A stretch of DNA of 64,000 nt. It comes from Paraferrimonas sp. SM1919. Its GTDB lineage: Bacteria; Pseudomonadota; Gammaproteobacteria; Enterobacterales; Shewanellaceae. Of this stretch, positions 29,988 through 38,401 are shown piece by piece. The first letter of the stretch is position 1; each line of letters opens with the position of its first letter. The position numbers and the translations under genes were made by a program. The stretch lies in the NCBI RefSeq assembly GCF_010993985.1, contig NZ_WINH01000004.1, positions 62,001 through 126,000 of the forward strand. The letters are read 5' to 3'. The notes below the pieces were generated by a model. It had not been told where the DNA came from. It ran no database searches and saw only the letters and a program-made list of their open reading frames with translations.

Positions 29988-30016
29988 TTTACAGATAAGC
30001 CCTATATCCGTATTAT
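29988..30016 (+). promoter_or_regulatory. Promoter of tRNA-Ser
   Basis: TTTACA (29988-29993), a 17-bp spacer and TATTAT (30011-30016), with the tRNA beginning at 30029. Confidence 0.6.
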
Positions 30017-30028
30017 TCAACCCGCTTC

Positions 30029-30119
30029 GGAGAGATGGCTGAGTGGTTGAAAGCACCGGTCTTGAAAACCGGCATAGGTTAATAGCCTATCTAGGGTTCA
30101 AATCCCTATCTCTCCGCCA
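30029..30119 (+). tRNA. tRNA-Ser (anticodon UGA)
   Basis: A 91-nt class II tRNA: acceptor GGAGAGA pairs with TCTCTCC, anticodon loop CTTGAAA gives UGA, and a long variable arm (around GGTTAATAGCC) precedes the T-arm GGGTTCAAATCCC. Discriminator G and encoded CCA end at 30119. It is immediately followed by a tandem array derived from its own 3' part. Confidence 0.96.
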
Positions 30120-30905
30120 CATAAGAAAAACCCGCTACTTGTTAGCGGGTTTTTTGGTATTAACCTGAGGTTAATAGCAGCTCTTTATCTTGAGGGTTCA
30201 AATCCCTATCTCTTTGCCACATAAGAAAAACCCGCTACTTGTTAGCGGGTTTTTTGGTATTAACCTGAGGTTAATCGCGCCCTTTATCTTGAGGGTTCAA
30301 ATCCCTATCTCTTTGCCACATAAGAGAAACCCGCTACTTGTTAGCGGGTTTTTTCGTATTAACCTGAGGTTAATCGCGCCCTTTATCTTGAGGGTTCAAA
30401 TCCCTATCTCTTTGCCACATAAGAGAAACCCGCTACTTGTTAGCGGGTTTTTGGTATTAACCTGAGGTTAATAGCAGCTCTTTATCTTGAGGGTTCAAAT
30501 CCCTATCTCTTTGCCACATAAGAGAAACCAGCTACTTGTTAGCGGGTTTTTTGGTATTAACCTGAGGTTAATAGCAGCTCTTTATCTTGAGGGTTCAAAT
30601 CCCTATCTCTTTGCCACATTAAAGCCCGCTCAATCGAGCGGGTTTTTGGGTATTAACCTGAGGTTAATAGCAGCTCTTTATGCTGAGGGTTCAAACCCCT
30701 ATCTCTTTGCCACAATTAAGCCCGCTCAATCGAGCTGGTTTTTTGGTATTAACCTGAGGTTAATAGCAGCTCTTTATGCTGAGGGTTCAAATCCCTATCT
30801 CTTTGCCACATAAGAAAAACCCGCTACTTGTTAGCGGGTTTTTTGGTATTAACCTGAGGTTAATCGCGCCCTTTATCTTGAGGGTTCAAATCCCTATCTC
30901 TGCCA
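30120..30905 (+). repeat. Eight tandem tRNA-Ser 3'-end/terminator repeat units
   Basis: Units end at the GCCA at 30219, 30318, 30417, 30516, 30616, 30712, 30808 and 30905 (96-100 bp each). Each unit carries, in order: a terminator hairpin (CCCGCTA...TAGCGGG or CCCGCTC...GAGCGGG plus T-run), the palindrome TTAACCTGAGGTTAA, a short word GGTTAATAGC shared with the tRNA variable arm, an intact T-arm GGGTTCAAATCCC, a modified acceptor strand TATCTCTTT, and GCCA. No unit has an acceptor 5' strand, D-arm or anticodon arm, so none is a tRNA. Open frames across it are by-products of the periodicity. The only stable T-arm and terminator structures repeat. Confidence 0.92.
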
Positions 30906-31196
30906 AATATAGAAAGGCTGACTAATCAAATAGTTTTTTAATAACTACAGGTTAATTGCGCCTGCAGTCGTTCGCTGTTCTTGCTGTCTAATTGATGTCG
31001 CTTAATCATTATTGAGTTTACAGAGTTAATGTTGTTTATTTCTGCTGTTAACGGCCACAGTGACAGGCTTCATGGTGTTGTTTGTCTGATTTATCAGCTA
31101 TGAAAACTATTTTTGTGCTGCATATCTTATTTTGAAGTGCTACATTGTATTTCAAGAAGTCCAAGAGCTTCGTGATATAAAAAATGAGGGTATCTG
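30906..31196 (+). other. Array edge and uvrY leader region
   Basis: 291 bp without a gene. The first ~60 bp look like a worn ninth unit: CAGGTTAATTGCGCCTGCAG near 30949-30968 matches the repeat word GAGGTTAATCGCGCC. The rest is the uvrY leader; AATGAGGG about 10 bp before the GTG at 31197 is the ribosome site. No clear promoter was assigned. Confidence 0.45.
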
Positions 31197-31841
31197 GTGA
31201 TTAATGTACTAGTAGTAGATGATCATGACATTGTTCGTAGCGGTATCAGTCGATTGATTAGTGATGAAAAAGGTCTCAAAGTCCATGGCGAATGTAGTAG
31301 TGGTGAAGACGCTGTGGCTTGGTGCCGTAAAAATGATGTAGATGTCATTTTAATGGATATGACAATGCCTGGCATTGGTGGCCTGGAAGCGACTCGTAAA
31401 ATCGTGCGAATAAACCCAGACGTAAAAATTATTGTATTGACCGCTTATGCCGAGCAACCAATCCCTAAGCGAGTCATGCAAGCAGGTGCTTTTGGTTTTC
31501 TTACTAAAGATTCTGCCCCGACCGATGTACTTAAAGCAATAAGGCAAGTAGCGGCAGGGCAACGTTTCTTGTCTCCTGAAGTGGCGCAAGCGATGGCAAT
31601 GGGAGCCTTGGGTGATACTTCAGATAATCCATTCGATGAGCTTTCGGAACGTGAGCTACAAATCACTATGATGATCATAAACGGTGAAAAAGCCACAGAT
31701 ATGGCAGAAAAGCTTAATCTGAGCCCCAAAACAGTCAATAGTTATCGATATCGAATCTTCGATAAGATTAAAGTGACAGGTGACGTTGAGCTGACATTAG
31801 CGGCAATTCGACATGGGATCTTAGATAAATCTAGGATTTAA
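31197..31841 (+). CDS. uvrY: Two-component response regulator UvrY/GacA
   Basis: 214 residues, GTG start. The receiver domain has [10 protein letters not shown] and the phospho-acceptor Asp54 in [13 protein letters not shown] and KDSAPTD complete the site. A LuxR-type helix-turn-helix follows ([12 protein letters not shown]...[24 protein letters not shown], about 150-195). It responds to BarA/GacS and activates Csr small RNAs in related bacteria. It is directly followed by uvrC with one base between, the classic pairing. Confidence 0.96.
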   Translation: MINVLVVDDHDIVRSGISRLISDEKGLKVHGECSSGEDAVAWCRKNDVDVILMDMTMPGIGGLEATRKIVRINPDVKIIVLTAYAEQPIPKRVMQAGAFGFLTKDSAPTDVLKAIRQVAAGQRFLSPEVAQAMAMGALGDTSDNPFDELSERELQITMMIINGEKATDMAEKLNLSPKTVNSYRYRIFDKIKVTGDVELTLAAIRHGILDKSRI

Positions 31842-31842
31842 T

Positions 31843-33675
31843 TTGAGCCAGTTCGATTCGAAAGAATTTTTAAAGCACTGCACTTCTCAAGCTGGGGTAT
31901 ACCGCATGTATAACCAGTCAGAGGAGGTGATCTATGTAGGAAAGGCGAAAAATCTCAAGAAACGCCTAAGTACATATTTTCAAAAAACCCAGCAGCACCC
32001 CAAGACCCTCGCATTAGTTGCTAATATCCATCATATCGATGTAACCGTTGTTCATAGTGAAACGGATGCATTGATCCTAGAAAATGATTACATTAAGCAA
32101 TACATGCCGAAATATAATGTATTGCTTAGGGACGATAAGTCTTATCCTTATATATTTTTAAGTGATCATAAACACCCAAGGTTAGCCTATCACCGTGGTG
32201 CTAAGCGTCTGAAAGGTCAGTATTTTGGGCCTTATCCTAATGGCGGTGCGGTAAAGGATTCGTTACACCTTCTGCAAAAGCTATTTCCAATACGGCAGTG
32301 CCAAGACAGCTATTATCGAGCACGATCTCGCCCTTGTCTGCAGTACCAAATTGGCCGCTGTTCAGGTCCCTGTGTCGATAAAATTTCAGAGTATGACTAC
32401 CAGCAGCAAGTGAATTTGGTGCGTCTATTTTTGAAAGGTCGAAACGATGAAGTGATCCATGCGCTTATCGATAAAATGGAGCAGGCGGCGAATAAATTTG
32501 AGTATGAGCAAGCTGCCGTTTATCGCGACCAAATCGAATCACTACGCAAAGTATCTGAGCAACAGGAAGTCAGTAAGGCAAGGGGAGATCTGGACGTGAT
32601 AGGCATCGCCTACCAAGGTGGGATGGCCTGTTTTCATTTACTTAGTATCCGTCAGGGTAAAATTAATGGCTCTCGCAGTTATTTCCCTAAGGTGCCTTCT
32701 AATACTGAGCTTGATGAAGTGCTATCGAGCTTTATGCTGCAGTTCTATCTCAATACCGAACAGCGAATCGACTTACCATCTGAAATCATTGTGGCTGAAA
32801 CATTTGAAGCCGCCCATCCCTTAGCCCAAGTTCTTAAAGATCAGGGGCATAATATTCAACTGCGGTTTGCTAAGGACATTCGTGGCGATAGGGCTAAATT
32901 TTTGGGGTTAGCTCAAACCAATGCGCAAACCGCTTTAGACTCAAGGATGGCTCATAAAGCAAATATAGAGCAGAGATATCAGTTACTTGAAGAAGTACTT
33001 AACTTTGAAGGTAGCATCCAGCATATGGAGTGCTTTGATATTTCACACACCATGGGTGAGGCCACTGTTGCGTCTTGTGTGGTGTTTGACCGCAGTGGTC
33101 CTAAATCGAGCAATTACCGCAGATTTAATATTAAAGGGATCACCCCTGGGGATGATTATGCTGCGATGGCACAGGTCATTGAGCGTAGAATAAAAGCGCT
33201 TAATTCTGGTCAAGTGAAACCCGATATTATGTTTATTGACGGTGGTTTAGGCCAACTTAAAGCTGCCGAAGCGATTGTTGATAAGCATTTAGAAGATCCG
33301 CAAATGCGCCCTTTATTAATTGGTGTTGCCAAAGGGGAAGGGCGTAAAGCTGGTTTGGAAACGTTAATCATGGGTGGCAGCCACGACAGGGTTAATCTGG
33401 ACAGCCATAGTAGTGCTTTGCATTTAATTCAGCATATTAGGGATGAATCCCATCGATTTGCGATTGCTGGTCATAGAGGCCAACGTCAGAAAAAACGCAT
33501 GACCTCGACACTTGAAGGTATCCCAGGAATTGGCCCTAAAAAGCGTAAAGCGTTGATTCAAAACTTAGGCGGGATCCAAGGGGTCAAGGCCGCAAGTGTT
33601 GCAGAATTGACCAAAGTCCCTGGGATCAGTAAAGATTTAGCACAATTATTGTTTGATTCATTGCGAGACAGTTAG
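31843..33675 (+). CDS. uvrC: UvrABC excinuclease subunit C
   Basis: 610 residues, TTG start at 31843 preceded by AGGA. The GIY-YIG domain opens with [26 protein letters not shown] (about 16-40; key residues V-Y-R, V-I-Y-V-G-K). The UVR motif [18 protein letters not shown] lies near 210, the RNase H-like 5' nuclease includes [10 protein letters not shown] (near 400) and DGGLGQL (near 465), and tandem helix-hairpin-helix motifs [12 protein letters not shown] and VPGISKDLA end the protein. It incises both sides of DNA lesions. Confidence 0.96.
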   Translation: MSQFDSKEFLKHCTSQAGVYRMYNQSEEVIYVGKAKNLKKRLSTYFQKTQQHPKTLALVANIHHIDVTVVHSETDALILENDYIKQYMPKYNVLLRDDKSYPYIFLSDHKHPRLAYHRGAKRLKGQYFGPYPNGGAVKDSLHLLQKLFPIRQCQDSYYRARSRPCLQYQIGRCSGPCVDKISEYDYQQQVNLVRLFLKGRNDEVIHALIDKMEQAANKFEYEQAAVYRDQIESLRKVSEQQEVSKARGDLDVIGIAYQGGMACFHLLSIRQGKINGSRSYFPKVPSNTELDEVLSSFMLQFYLNTEQRIDLPSEIIVAETFEAAHPLAQVLKDQGHNIQLRFAKDIRGDRAKFLGLAQTNAQTALDSRMAHKANIEQRYQLLEEVLNFEGSIQHMECFDISHTMGEATVASCVVFDRSGPKSSNYRRFNIKGITPGDDYAAMAQVIERRIKALNSGQVKPDIMFIDGGLGQLKAAEAIVDKHLEDPQMRPLLIGVAKGEGRKAGLETLIMGGSHDRVNLDSHSSALHLIQHIRDESHRFAIAGHRGQRQKKRMTSTLEGIPGIGPKKRKALIQNLGGIQGVKAASVAELTKVPGISKDLAQLLFDSLRDS

Positions 33676-33720
33676 TTTTCAGGCAAGATCCAGCTAGCCC
33701 AATGTTATTTTTGGATTTTT

Positions 33721-34272
33721 ATGATTATCAATGTACCAATAGCCTTAACTTTATTTAGGCTTTTACTTATTCCAATTTTTATTGCCTTCTTTTACCTTCC
33801 AGTTTCTTGGAATTTTTGGGCAGCAGCTTTTATCTATATGTTGGCTTCGTTCACCGACTTACTTGACGGTTATTTAGCTCGAAAATGGAACCAATCAACC
33901 CCTTTTGGAGCGTTTTTAGATCCCGTGGCAGATAAATTAATGGTGGGTGTTGCCCTGGTTATGATCAGTGAATACTACCAAGATCCATGGGTAACCGTTC
34001 CTGCTATAATCATGATTTCGAGGGAAGTTCTGATTTCAGCACTACGAGAATGGATGGCACAGCTGGGTAAAACCGCTACCGTAAAAGTGTCCATGATGGG
34101 AAAATACAAGACAGCAGCGCAAATGATGGCGATAACAGGTCTTGTTTGGCAGGCCTGTGATGAAATGTATTATTTGGCGATGGCGATGTATTTAGTGGCG
34201 ACAGTTCTCACGGTTTGGTCGATGGTCACTTATATTCGAGCAGCGTGGCCTAGTTTCTCAACATCGAAATAG
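33721..34272 (+). CDS. pgsA: CDP-diacylglycerol--glycerol-3-phosphate 3-phosphatidyltransferase
   Basis: 183 residues, with four to five membrane segments. The CDP-alcohol phosphotransferase motif is complete: DLLDGYLARKWNQSTPFGAFLDPVADKL (about 49-72, key residues D-G, A-R, G, D, D). It makes phosphatidylglycerophosphate for phosphatidylglycerol and cardiolipin. It follows uvrC by 45 bp, and uvrY-uvrC-pgsA-tRNA is a conserved gammaproteobacterial order. Confidence 0.95.
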   Translation: MIINVPIALTLFRLLLIPIFIAFFYLPVSWNFWAAAFIYMLASFTDLLDGYLARKWNQSTPFGAFLDPVADKLMVGVALVMISEYYQDPWVTVPAIIMISREVLISALREWMAQLGKTATVKVSMMGKYKTAAQMMAITGLVWQACDEMYYLAMAMYLVATVLTVWSMVTYIRAAWPSFSTSK

Positions 34273-34321
34273 CCAATTAGTTTGAATAGTGCGCAAACAG
34301 ACAAAACTTATGGAATTAAGC

Positions 34322-34349
34322 TTGACTGTTAACGTCAACTCCGTAAAAT
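34322..34349 (+). promoter_or_regulatory. Promoter of tRNA-Cys/Leu module, copy 1
   Basis: TTGACT (34322-34327), 16-bp spacer, TAAAAT (34344-34349), then a GC-rich discriminator GCACCTCG typical of stringently controlled stable-RNA promoters. Confidence 0.7.
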
Positions 34350-34381
34350 GCACCTCGTTCTCAAGCAACGCTTGAAACTAA

Positions 34382-34455
34382 GGCGCTATGGCAGAATGGC
34401 TATGCTGCGGATTGCAAATCCGTCGATCTCGGTTCGACTCCGGGTGGCGCCTCCA
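34382..34455 (+). tRNA. tRNA-Cys (anticodon GCA), copy 1
   Basis: 74 nt; acceptor GGCGCTA/TGGCGCC, anticodon loop TTGCAAA, T-arm CGGTTCGACTCCG, discriminator T and encoded CCA. Confidence 0.96.
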
Positions 34456-34474
34456 CAATTTAAAGAATTAGTGT

Positions 34475-34561
34475 GCCCGGGTGGTGAAATTGGTAGACAC
34501 AAGGGATTTAAAATCCCTCGCGGGTTTCCGCGTGCCGGTTCAAGTCCGGCCCTGGGCACCA
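34475..34561 (+). tRNA. tRNA-Leu (anticodon UAA), copy 1
   Basis: 87-nt class II tRNA; acceptor GCCCGGG/CCTGGGC, anticodon loop TTTAAAA, variable arm CGCGGGTTTCCGCG, T-arm CCGGTTCAAGTCCGG, encoded CCA. Confidence 0.96.
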
Positions 34562-34569
34562 TCATTCAA

Positions 34570-34607
34570 AACAACAAAGCCTGCTTTTCAGCAGGCTTTG
34601 TTGTTTT
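34570..34607 (+). terminator. Terminator of tRNA module copy 1
   Basis: ACAACAAAGCCTGC-TTTTCA-GCAGGCTTTGTTGTTTTT, a long stem with T-run. Confidence 0.9.
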
Positions 34608-34653
34608 TAGCTGCATTGACTAGGCTTAGCTAAATAACTTCTAAAGGTTCATC

Positions 34654-34986
34654 ATGTCTAAATTTTTCTATAAAGGTAAAATCGAGAAAAAACCTAAGCA
34701 CGAAAGCTACGGTTTTAATACATCGAGAAAATTAAAAGCAGGCACAGCGGAAGCCCCTTTAACACTAGTAGTAAAAGATGAAGAAGAGCTGGCACAAGTG
34801 CAAGCCCAGTTAGCTGAACATCAGCTAGTGGCTGACATCAGTGTTTCTGAAGATGGTTCGACTAACCTGCAAGAGCTTGAACATTTGCTGGCCAAGCCAA
34901 AAACGGTATCGGTTGAGGCTACCCCAAACCGTAATGATCCCTGCTCCTGTGGCAGTGGAAAAAAATACAAAAAGTGTTGTGGTTAA
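34654..34986 (+). CDS. SEC-C metal-binding motif protein (PBPRA1643 family)
   Basis: 110 residues. The N-terminus is basic ([26 protein letters not shown]) and the C-terminus is a perfect SEC-C motif, [18 protein letters not shown], which binds zinc through C-x-C and CC. This layout is that of the PBPRA1643 SWIM/SEC-C family of marine gammaproteobacteria. Its function is unknown; SEC-C motifs often bind ribosomes or SecB. It sits between tRNA modules 1 and 2. Confidence 0.85.
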   Translation: MSKFFYKGKIEKKPKHESYGFNTSRKLKAGTAEAPLTLVVKDEEELAQVQAQLAEHQLVADISVSEDGSTNLQELEHLLAKPKTVSVEATPNRNDPCSCGSGKKYKKCCG

Positions 34987-35133
34987 CTTCCAAGCCTTTC
35001 TTATTAATGCCCACTTTATGTGGGCATTTTTGTATCTGGCCTATGCATAGCTAATAGAGTTCGCAAGCTTAAGAACTCCAATATGGAGTTGGCATATGAA
35101 ATACTTGTCGAAACTAACTAAAGAGATAAGAAT

Positions 35134-35361
35134 ATGAAAGCCTTATTTTTAATGGTATTAGGTGTTTTGGGAACATTGTATGCGGGAAGCATGATTATTG
35201 TGTATCTACATAGAACACAATTGATTACGCTTGGGGAATCAAACTATCAATTCGTTAACCAGGTGTTCTTCTACGGTACCGTCACCCTTATAATAGTTTT
35301 GTCGGTAGGCATGTTAATTTGGATGTGGGCTGGTATCTATGATGCAATAAATTGTAAATAA
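35134..35361 (+). CDS. Small hypothetical membrane protein
   Basis: 75 residues with two hydrophobic segments (about 1-24 and 45-70) separated by a short polar loop (HRTQLITLGESNYQ). I do not recognise a family. AAAGAGATAAG precedes the ATG. It lies alone between tRNA modules 1 and 2. Confidence 0.5.
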   Translation: MKALFLMVLGVLGTLYAGSMIIVYLHRTQLITLGESNYQFVNQVFFYGTVTLIIVLSVGMLIWMWAGIYDAINCK

Positions 35362-35446
35362 TACTTCTTAGACATCCCGGTGTTGGGCGTAAAGTATTCA
35401 ACTTAATTGTTTTTTAAGCACTTGATCCTAAATCATAAATTAATGC

Positions 35447-35474
35447 TTGCAAGGGCGGTGGGGATGGGTAAAAT
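35447..35474 (+). promoter_or_regulatory. Promoter of tRNA-Cys/Leu module, copy 2
   Basis: TTGCAA (35447-35452), 16-bp spacer, TAAAAT (35469-35474), then GCCCCTCG. The -10 and discriminator match copies 1 and 3. Confidence 0.55.
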
Positions 35475-35508
35475 GCCCCTCGTTCTCAAGGGAAACTTTG
35501 AAAGCCAA

Positions 35509-35582
35509 GGCGCTATGGCAGAATGGCCATGCTGCGGATTGCAACCCCGTCGATCTCGGTTTGACTCCGGGTTGTGCCTCCA
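35509..35582 (+). pseudogene. Decayed tRNA-Cys, copy 2
   Basis: 74 nt aligned to copy 1 with six substitutions: one in the D-loop, two at the 3' side of the anticodon loop/stem (AAAT to AACC), loss of the conserved C56 in the T-loop (GGTTTGA), and two in the 3' acceptor strand (TGGCGCC to TTGTGCC) giving a mismatch and a wobble. The anticodon GCA is still present. Folding and charging are probably impaired, though residual function cannot be excluded. Confidence 0.75.
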
Positions 35583-35601
35583 CAATATACAGAATTAGTG
35601 T

Positions 35602-35688
35602 GCCCGGGTGGTGAAATTGGTAGACACAAGGGATTTAAAATCCCTCGCGGGTTTCCGCGTGCCGGTTCAAGTCCGGCCCTGGGCACCA
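35602..35688 (+). tRNA. tRNA-Leu (anticodon UAA), copy 2
   Basis: 87 nt, identical by eye to copy 1, with encoded CCA. It is intact although the tRNA-Cys just upstream has decayed. Confidence 0.95.
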
Positions 35689-35697
35689 TCATTCAAA

Positions 35698-35735
35698 ACA
35701 ACAAAGCCCGTTACGAAAGTAACGGGCTTTGTTGT
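35698..35735 (+). terminator. Terminator of tRNA module copy 2
   Basis: ACAACAAAGCCCGTTAC-GAAA-GTAACGGGCTTTGTTGT: the same outer stem as the other copies with a different inner stem and loop. Confidence 0.85.
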
Positions 35736-35736
35736 A

Positions 35737-35950
35737 TGCGCGAAGCGCAGGTTCATGGGAGTCACTTAAAGGACTTCCTTAAGAAAGCTGGTTTCGCCCC
35801 GCTAGCACGTTGCTGCGCAACGGGATAAAAAGCTAGAACCCCTACTACTGATCACTGAAGACTGAAAAATATTCGACTTTCGACATCTCTATTTGCTTGT
35901 TTCTAATGCAAATTAATCGAAAAATAATCACTTAGAAAAGTTAAGGTCAT
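35737..35950. other. Gene-free spacer between tRNA modules 2 and 3
   Basis: About 210 bp with short GC-rich inverted words (GCGCGAAGCGC near 35738; CGTTGCTGCGCAACGG near 35809) and ACTGAAGACTGAA. These resemble the dispersed palindromic repeat family loosely. No coding sequence is supported. Confidence 0.4.
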
Positions 35951-35957
35951 TTTTTAG

Positions 35958-35985
35958 TTGCAGCTGAACTTCTGCCGTGTAAAAT
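35958..35985 (+). promoter_or_regulatory. Promoter of tRNA-Cys/Leu module, copy 3
   Basis: TTGCAG (35958-35963), 16-bp spacer, TAAAAT (35980-35985), followed by the same GCACCTCGTTCTCAAGCAAC leader as copy 1. Confidence 0.6.
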
Positions 35986-36017
35986 GCACCTCGTTCTCAA
36001 GCAACGCTTGAAACCAA

Positions 36018-36091
36018 GGCGCTATGGCAGAATGGCTATGCTGCGGATTGCAAATCCGTCGATCTCGGTTCGACTCCGGGTGGTGCCTCCA
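36018..36091 (+). tRNA. tRNA-Cys (anticodon GCA), copy 3
   Basis: 74 nt, identical to copy 1 except one C-to-T change in the 3' acceptor strand that leaves a G-U pair. Encoded CCA present. Confidence 0.95.
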
Positions 36092-36110
36092 CAATTTAAA
36101 GAATTAGTGT

Positions 36111-36197
36111 GCCCGGGTGGTGAAATTGGTAGACACAAGGGATTTAAAATCCCTCGCGGGTTTCCGCGTGCCGGTTCAAGTCCGGCCCTGGGCACCA
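36111..36197 (+). tRNA. tRNA-Leu (anticodon UAA), copy 3
   Basis: 87 nt, identical by eye to copies 1 and 2, encoded CCA present. Confidence 0.95.
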
Positions 36198-36206
36198 TCA
36201 TTCAAA

Positions 36207-36243
36207 ACAACAAAGCCTGCTTTATAGCAGGCTTTGTTGTTTT
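36207..36243 (+). terminator. Terminator of tRNA module copy 3
   Basis: ACAACAAAGCCTGC-TTTATA-GCAGGCTTTGTTGTTTT, nearly the same as copy 1. Confidence 0.9.
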
Positions 36244-36245
36244 CA

Positions 36246-36448
36246 GAGCGGCTTCGCCTTCGAGGGTACTTAGTTACGAGAACTGGCTCCGCCCTCCGAG
36301 AACGCTGCTACGCAGCGCGAGTACAAGCAGAATACAGAACTTATTTGACGACCGAATACGGAAGACAGAATACTGAAAGAGCGTAATCCGTAATTATCGA
36401 GTCACGGAGTGACGTTATCGCAGGCGTAGCCGTTCTCGCTTCTGGTTT
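36246..36448. repeat. Degenerate intergenic palindromic repeat, copy B
   Basis: Carries GAACGCTGCTACGCAGCG, GAATACGGAAGACAGAATACTGAAAG, CGTAATCCGTAAT, and the hairpin word CGAGTCACGGAGTGACG followed by TCGCAGGCGTAGCCGTTCTCG. The same ordered words occur in copies C and D. It lies between a tRNA terminator and the convergent histidine kinase, and overlaps the last codons of that kinase. Confidence 0.65.
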
Positions 36449-37685
36449 CGTTACTCTTCAAAACAACCTTTATCTCACCGTTTTCGTGTGAAATAGAAAT
36501 GGCTAAATTGAGTTGTGTACACAAACGTTCCACAATCGATAAACCTAGGCCAAGGCCTCCACTGTCATCGCTTTTTACGCCCTTATTAAATAAATCATTA
36601 GGGTGTTGACTTGCCATGTTTTTAGTAGGGTTAGTGATGATTAACTCGGCTTCATCATTACTTATATCAATGTCGCCATCGCTGTGACTAAAAGCATTAG
36701 CAATAAGGTTATTAATAATTATCGACAGGGCTTTAGGGTTGCTTTGAAAGCTAAGTTCAGAAGAGACATTGAGCTGTAACTCCGGCTTTGCACGATTACT
36801 ATCTAATAATTCATGGTGCTCAATCACGGCTTGTTCTATTAGGGGCAATAATTTTACCGTTTCTGTGTTGAATTCGCCCTCTCTAGCCAGGGTCAGTAAC
36901 CCTTCAATACAATCATGCATCTGGCTATTGGCTTGATCGATTCTGGTAACCAATTGTTGTTGCTGTTCGCTCAGCTGAGTCTGTTTTAACAAACTGACAG
37001 CACCTTGATTAATGGCGACGGGCGTTCGAAGTTCGTGGGATACATCTCGGGTAAAGTCTTGCTCACGTTTAATAAATTTATCTAGGCGAGTCATGGTTTG
37101 GTCAAGTTTTTGTGCAAACAAACCCATTTCGTCGTTATCAAACTCCTTAGCAAACCCTTGTGGCAATGCGTTTTGATCCATACTATTTAATATTGAAGTT
37201 AGCTTATCTATAGGTTTAACTATGCGTCTGGCAATTCGCCAAGCAATAAAGCCTACTAGAAGTAAAATCACCACCAATACTTGCACTACCAAATAGGCAA
37301 TACCTTGTTTGATTTGCCTAACAATTAAATAGTCACTGACTTCGGCAACTAAATATCCATTCTTTATTTCTAATAAGTGATAATGTTGGCTATTGTCGCC
37401 GGGGAACTCTATCCGTTGAGGCTCTTGTGCTAATAGCGTTAAAATGGGTTTAGGTAATTCACCTTTATTGGGGTAGTACTTAATGTAAGGGATGCCAGTA
37501 GTTGGTATTTGTCCTCTAACTAATTGAGATTCTACCTTTACTTTTTCGTCGTTAAGCTGCCTAGTAAACATGGCATCTTCCACATAATAACTCACTAGAA
37601 GGCCAATCATTACGAACACTAGGCTTACCGCTACCGAAATGGCAATAATATTAACTATGATTTTGTTACGTATCGTTGTGAACAC
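36402..37685 (-). CDS. Sensor histidine kinase
   Basis: 427 residues. Two membrane segments (about 10-32 and 128-150) frame a periplasmic sensor of ~95 residues. A HAMP-like linker follows, then the H-box RDVSHELRTPVAINQG with His217, N-box IIINNLIANAFSHSDGD and G-box GGLGLGLSIVERL. It phosphorylates the adjacent response regulator; the two genes overlap by one base. The final residues (SENGYACDNVTP) are encoded inside repeat copy B, so the original C-terminus may have been replaced. The signal is unknown. Confidence 0.9.
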   Translation of the reverse strand: MFTTIRNKIIVNIIAISVAVSLVFVMIGLLVSYYVEDAMFTRQLNDEKVKVESQLVRGQIPTTGIPYIKYYPNKGELPKPILTLLAQEPQRIEFPGDNSQHYHLLEIKNGYLVAEVSDYLIVRQIKQGIAYLVVQVLVVILLLVGFIAWRIARRIVKPIDKLTSILNSMDQNALPQGFAKEFDNDEMGLFAQKLDQTMTRLDKFIKREQDFTRDVSHELRTPVAINQGAVSLLKQTQLSEQQQQLVTRIDQANSQMHDCIEGLLTLAREGEFNTETVKLLPLIEQAVIEHHELLDSNRAKPELQLNVSSELSFQSNPKALSIIINNLIANAFSHSDGDIDISNDEAELIITNPTKNMASQHPNDLFNKGVKSDDSGGLGLGLSIVERLCTQLNLAISISHENGEIKVVLKSNETRSENGYACDNVTP

Positions 37686-38401
37686 TATGATTCCCCATTA
37701 ATTTTTAAACCAAAACCAACCCCATGAATGGTTTTTATCACTTCCGAATTGAAGGGTTTATCAATGGCTTTGCGCAGTTGATATAAGTGCGATCTTAACG
37801 CGTCGGAATCGGTATTGTCCCCTTGCCAAATTTTATCTAGTAATTCGCTACGACTCACCGTACGCGGATGGGCATGCATGAGTATGCTAAAGATTTTAAA
37901 GGCGATAGGGGGCAAGCTTATTTCTTGCTTAGCCCTAAATACTTTATTGGCACTGATATCCAAAACCAGCTGGTTTTCGCCGCTACCATGGCAAAGTCGT
38001 GCGCTATTCTGGCTTTGTACCCGGGCAGCGATCACTTGAATGCGAACCAGTAATTCTTCTAGGGCAAAGGGTTTAGTCAAGTAGTCATCGGCGCCATAGC
38101 GAAAGCCCGTTAATTTATCATCGAGGCTGTCTCTGGCTGTAAGCATAATGATAGGAATATGCCTATTTGCTTGCTCCCTTATCATTTTGCAGGCGCTTAA
38201 TCCATCCATCTTTGGCATGGTTAAATCAAGGACAATACAGTCGAAATGTTCAGAAAGTGCTAAGTCGCAGGCCATTTGGCCATCATAGGCAAAATCTAAT
38301 TGCACATTGTGAGCATCCATAAACTCAGCAATATTCTTAGATAAACTGATATTGTCCTCAACGACAAGCAATTTAAGGGGCGTGTCTTTCACTAAAACCA
38401 T
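37685..38401 (-). CDS. OmpR-family response regulator
   Basis: 238 residues. The receiver domain has VVEDN (13-17), the phospho-acceptor Asp59 in CIVLDLTMPKMDG, and the conserved lysine in DDYLTKPFALEE. The C-terminal winged helix includes LDKIWQGDNTDSDALRSHLYQLRKAID and IKTIHGVGFGLKI. It is a DNA-binding regulator paired with the kinase. Its start overlaps the end of the alpha/beta hydrolase gene by about 10 bp, indicating one operon. Confidence 0.93.
   Translation of the reverse strand: MVLVKDTPLKLLVVEDNISLSKNIAEFMDAHNVQLDFAYDGQMACDLALSEHFDCIVLDLTMPKMDGLSACKMIREQANRHIPIIMLTARDSLDDKLTGFRYGADDYLTKPFALEELLVRIQVIAARVQSQNSARLCHGSGENQLVLDISANKVFRAKQEISLPPIAFKIFSILMHAHPRTVSRSELLDKIWQGDNTDSDALRSHLYQLRKAIDKPFNSEVIKTIHGVGFGLKINGES

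Noticed and set aside
30190..30813. Open frames of 91 and 108 codons across the tRNA-Ser array
   Set aside because: They are periodic read-through of the repeat unit (RVQIPISLPHK... recurring) with no ribosome site. E. coli tyrT repeats also create such frames, but nothing here supports translation.
30120..30905. CRISPR array
   Set aside because: Units are nearly identical along their whole length, about 98 bp, contain tRNA T-arms and terminators and have no variable spacers; no cas genes are nearby.
30029..36243. Genomic island inserted at tRNA genes
   Set aside because: The genes between the tRNAs are core genes (uvrY, uvrC, pgsA) in conserved order, and there is no integrase; the repeats derive from the tRNAs themselves.
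34348..36376. Open frames containing CPGGEIGRHKGFKIPRG over the tRNA-Cys/Leu modules
   Set aside because: This peptide is the translation of tRNA-Leu and its flanks; the frames recur only because the tRNA genes recur.
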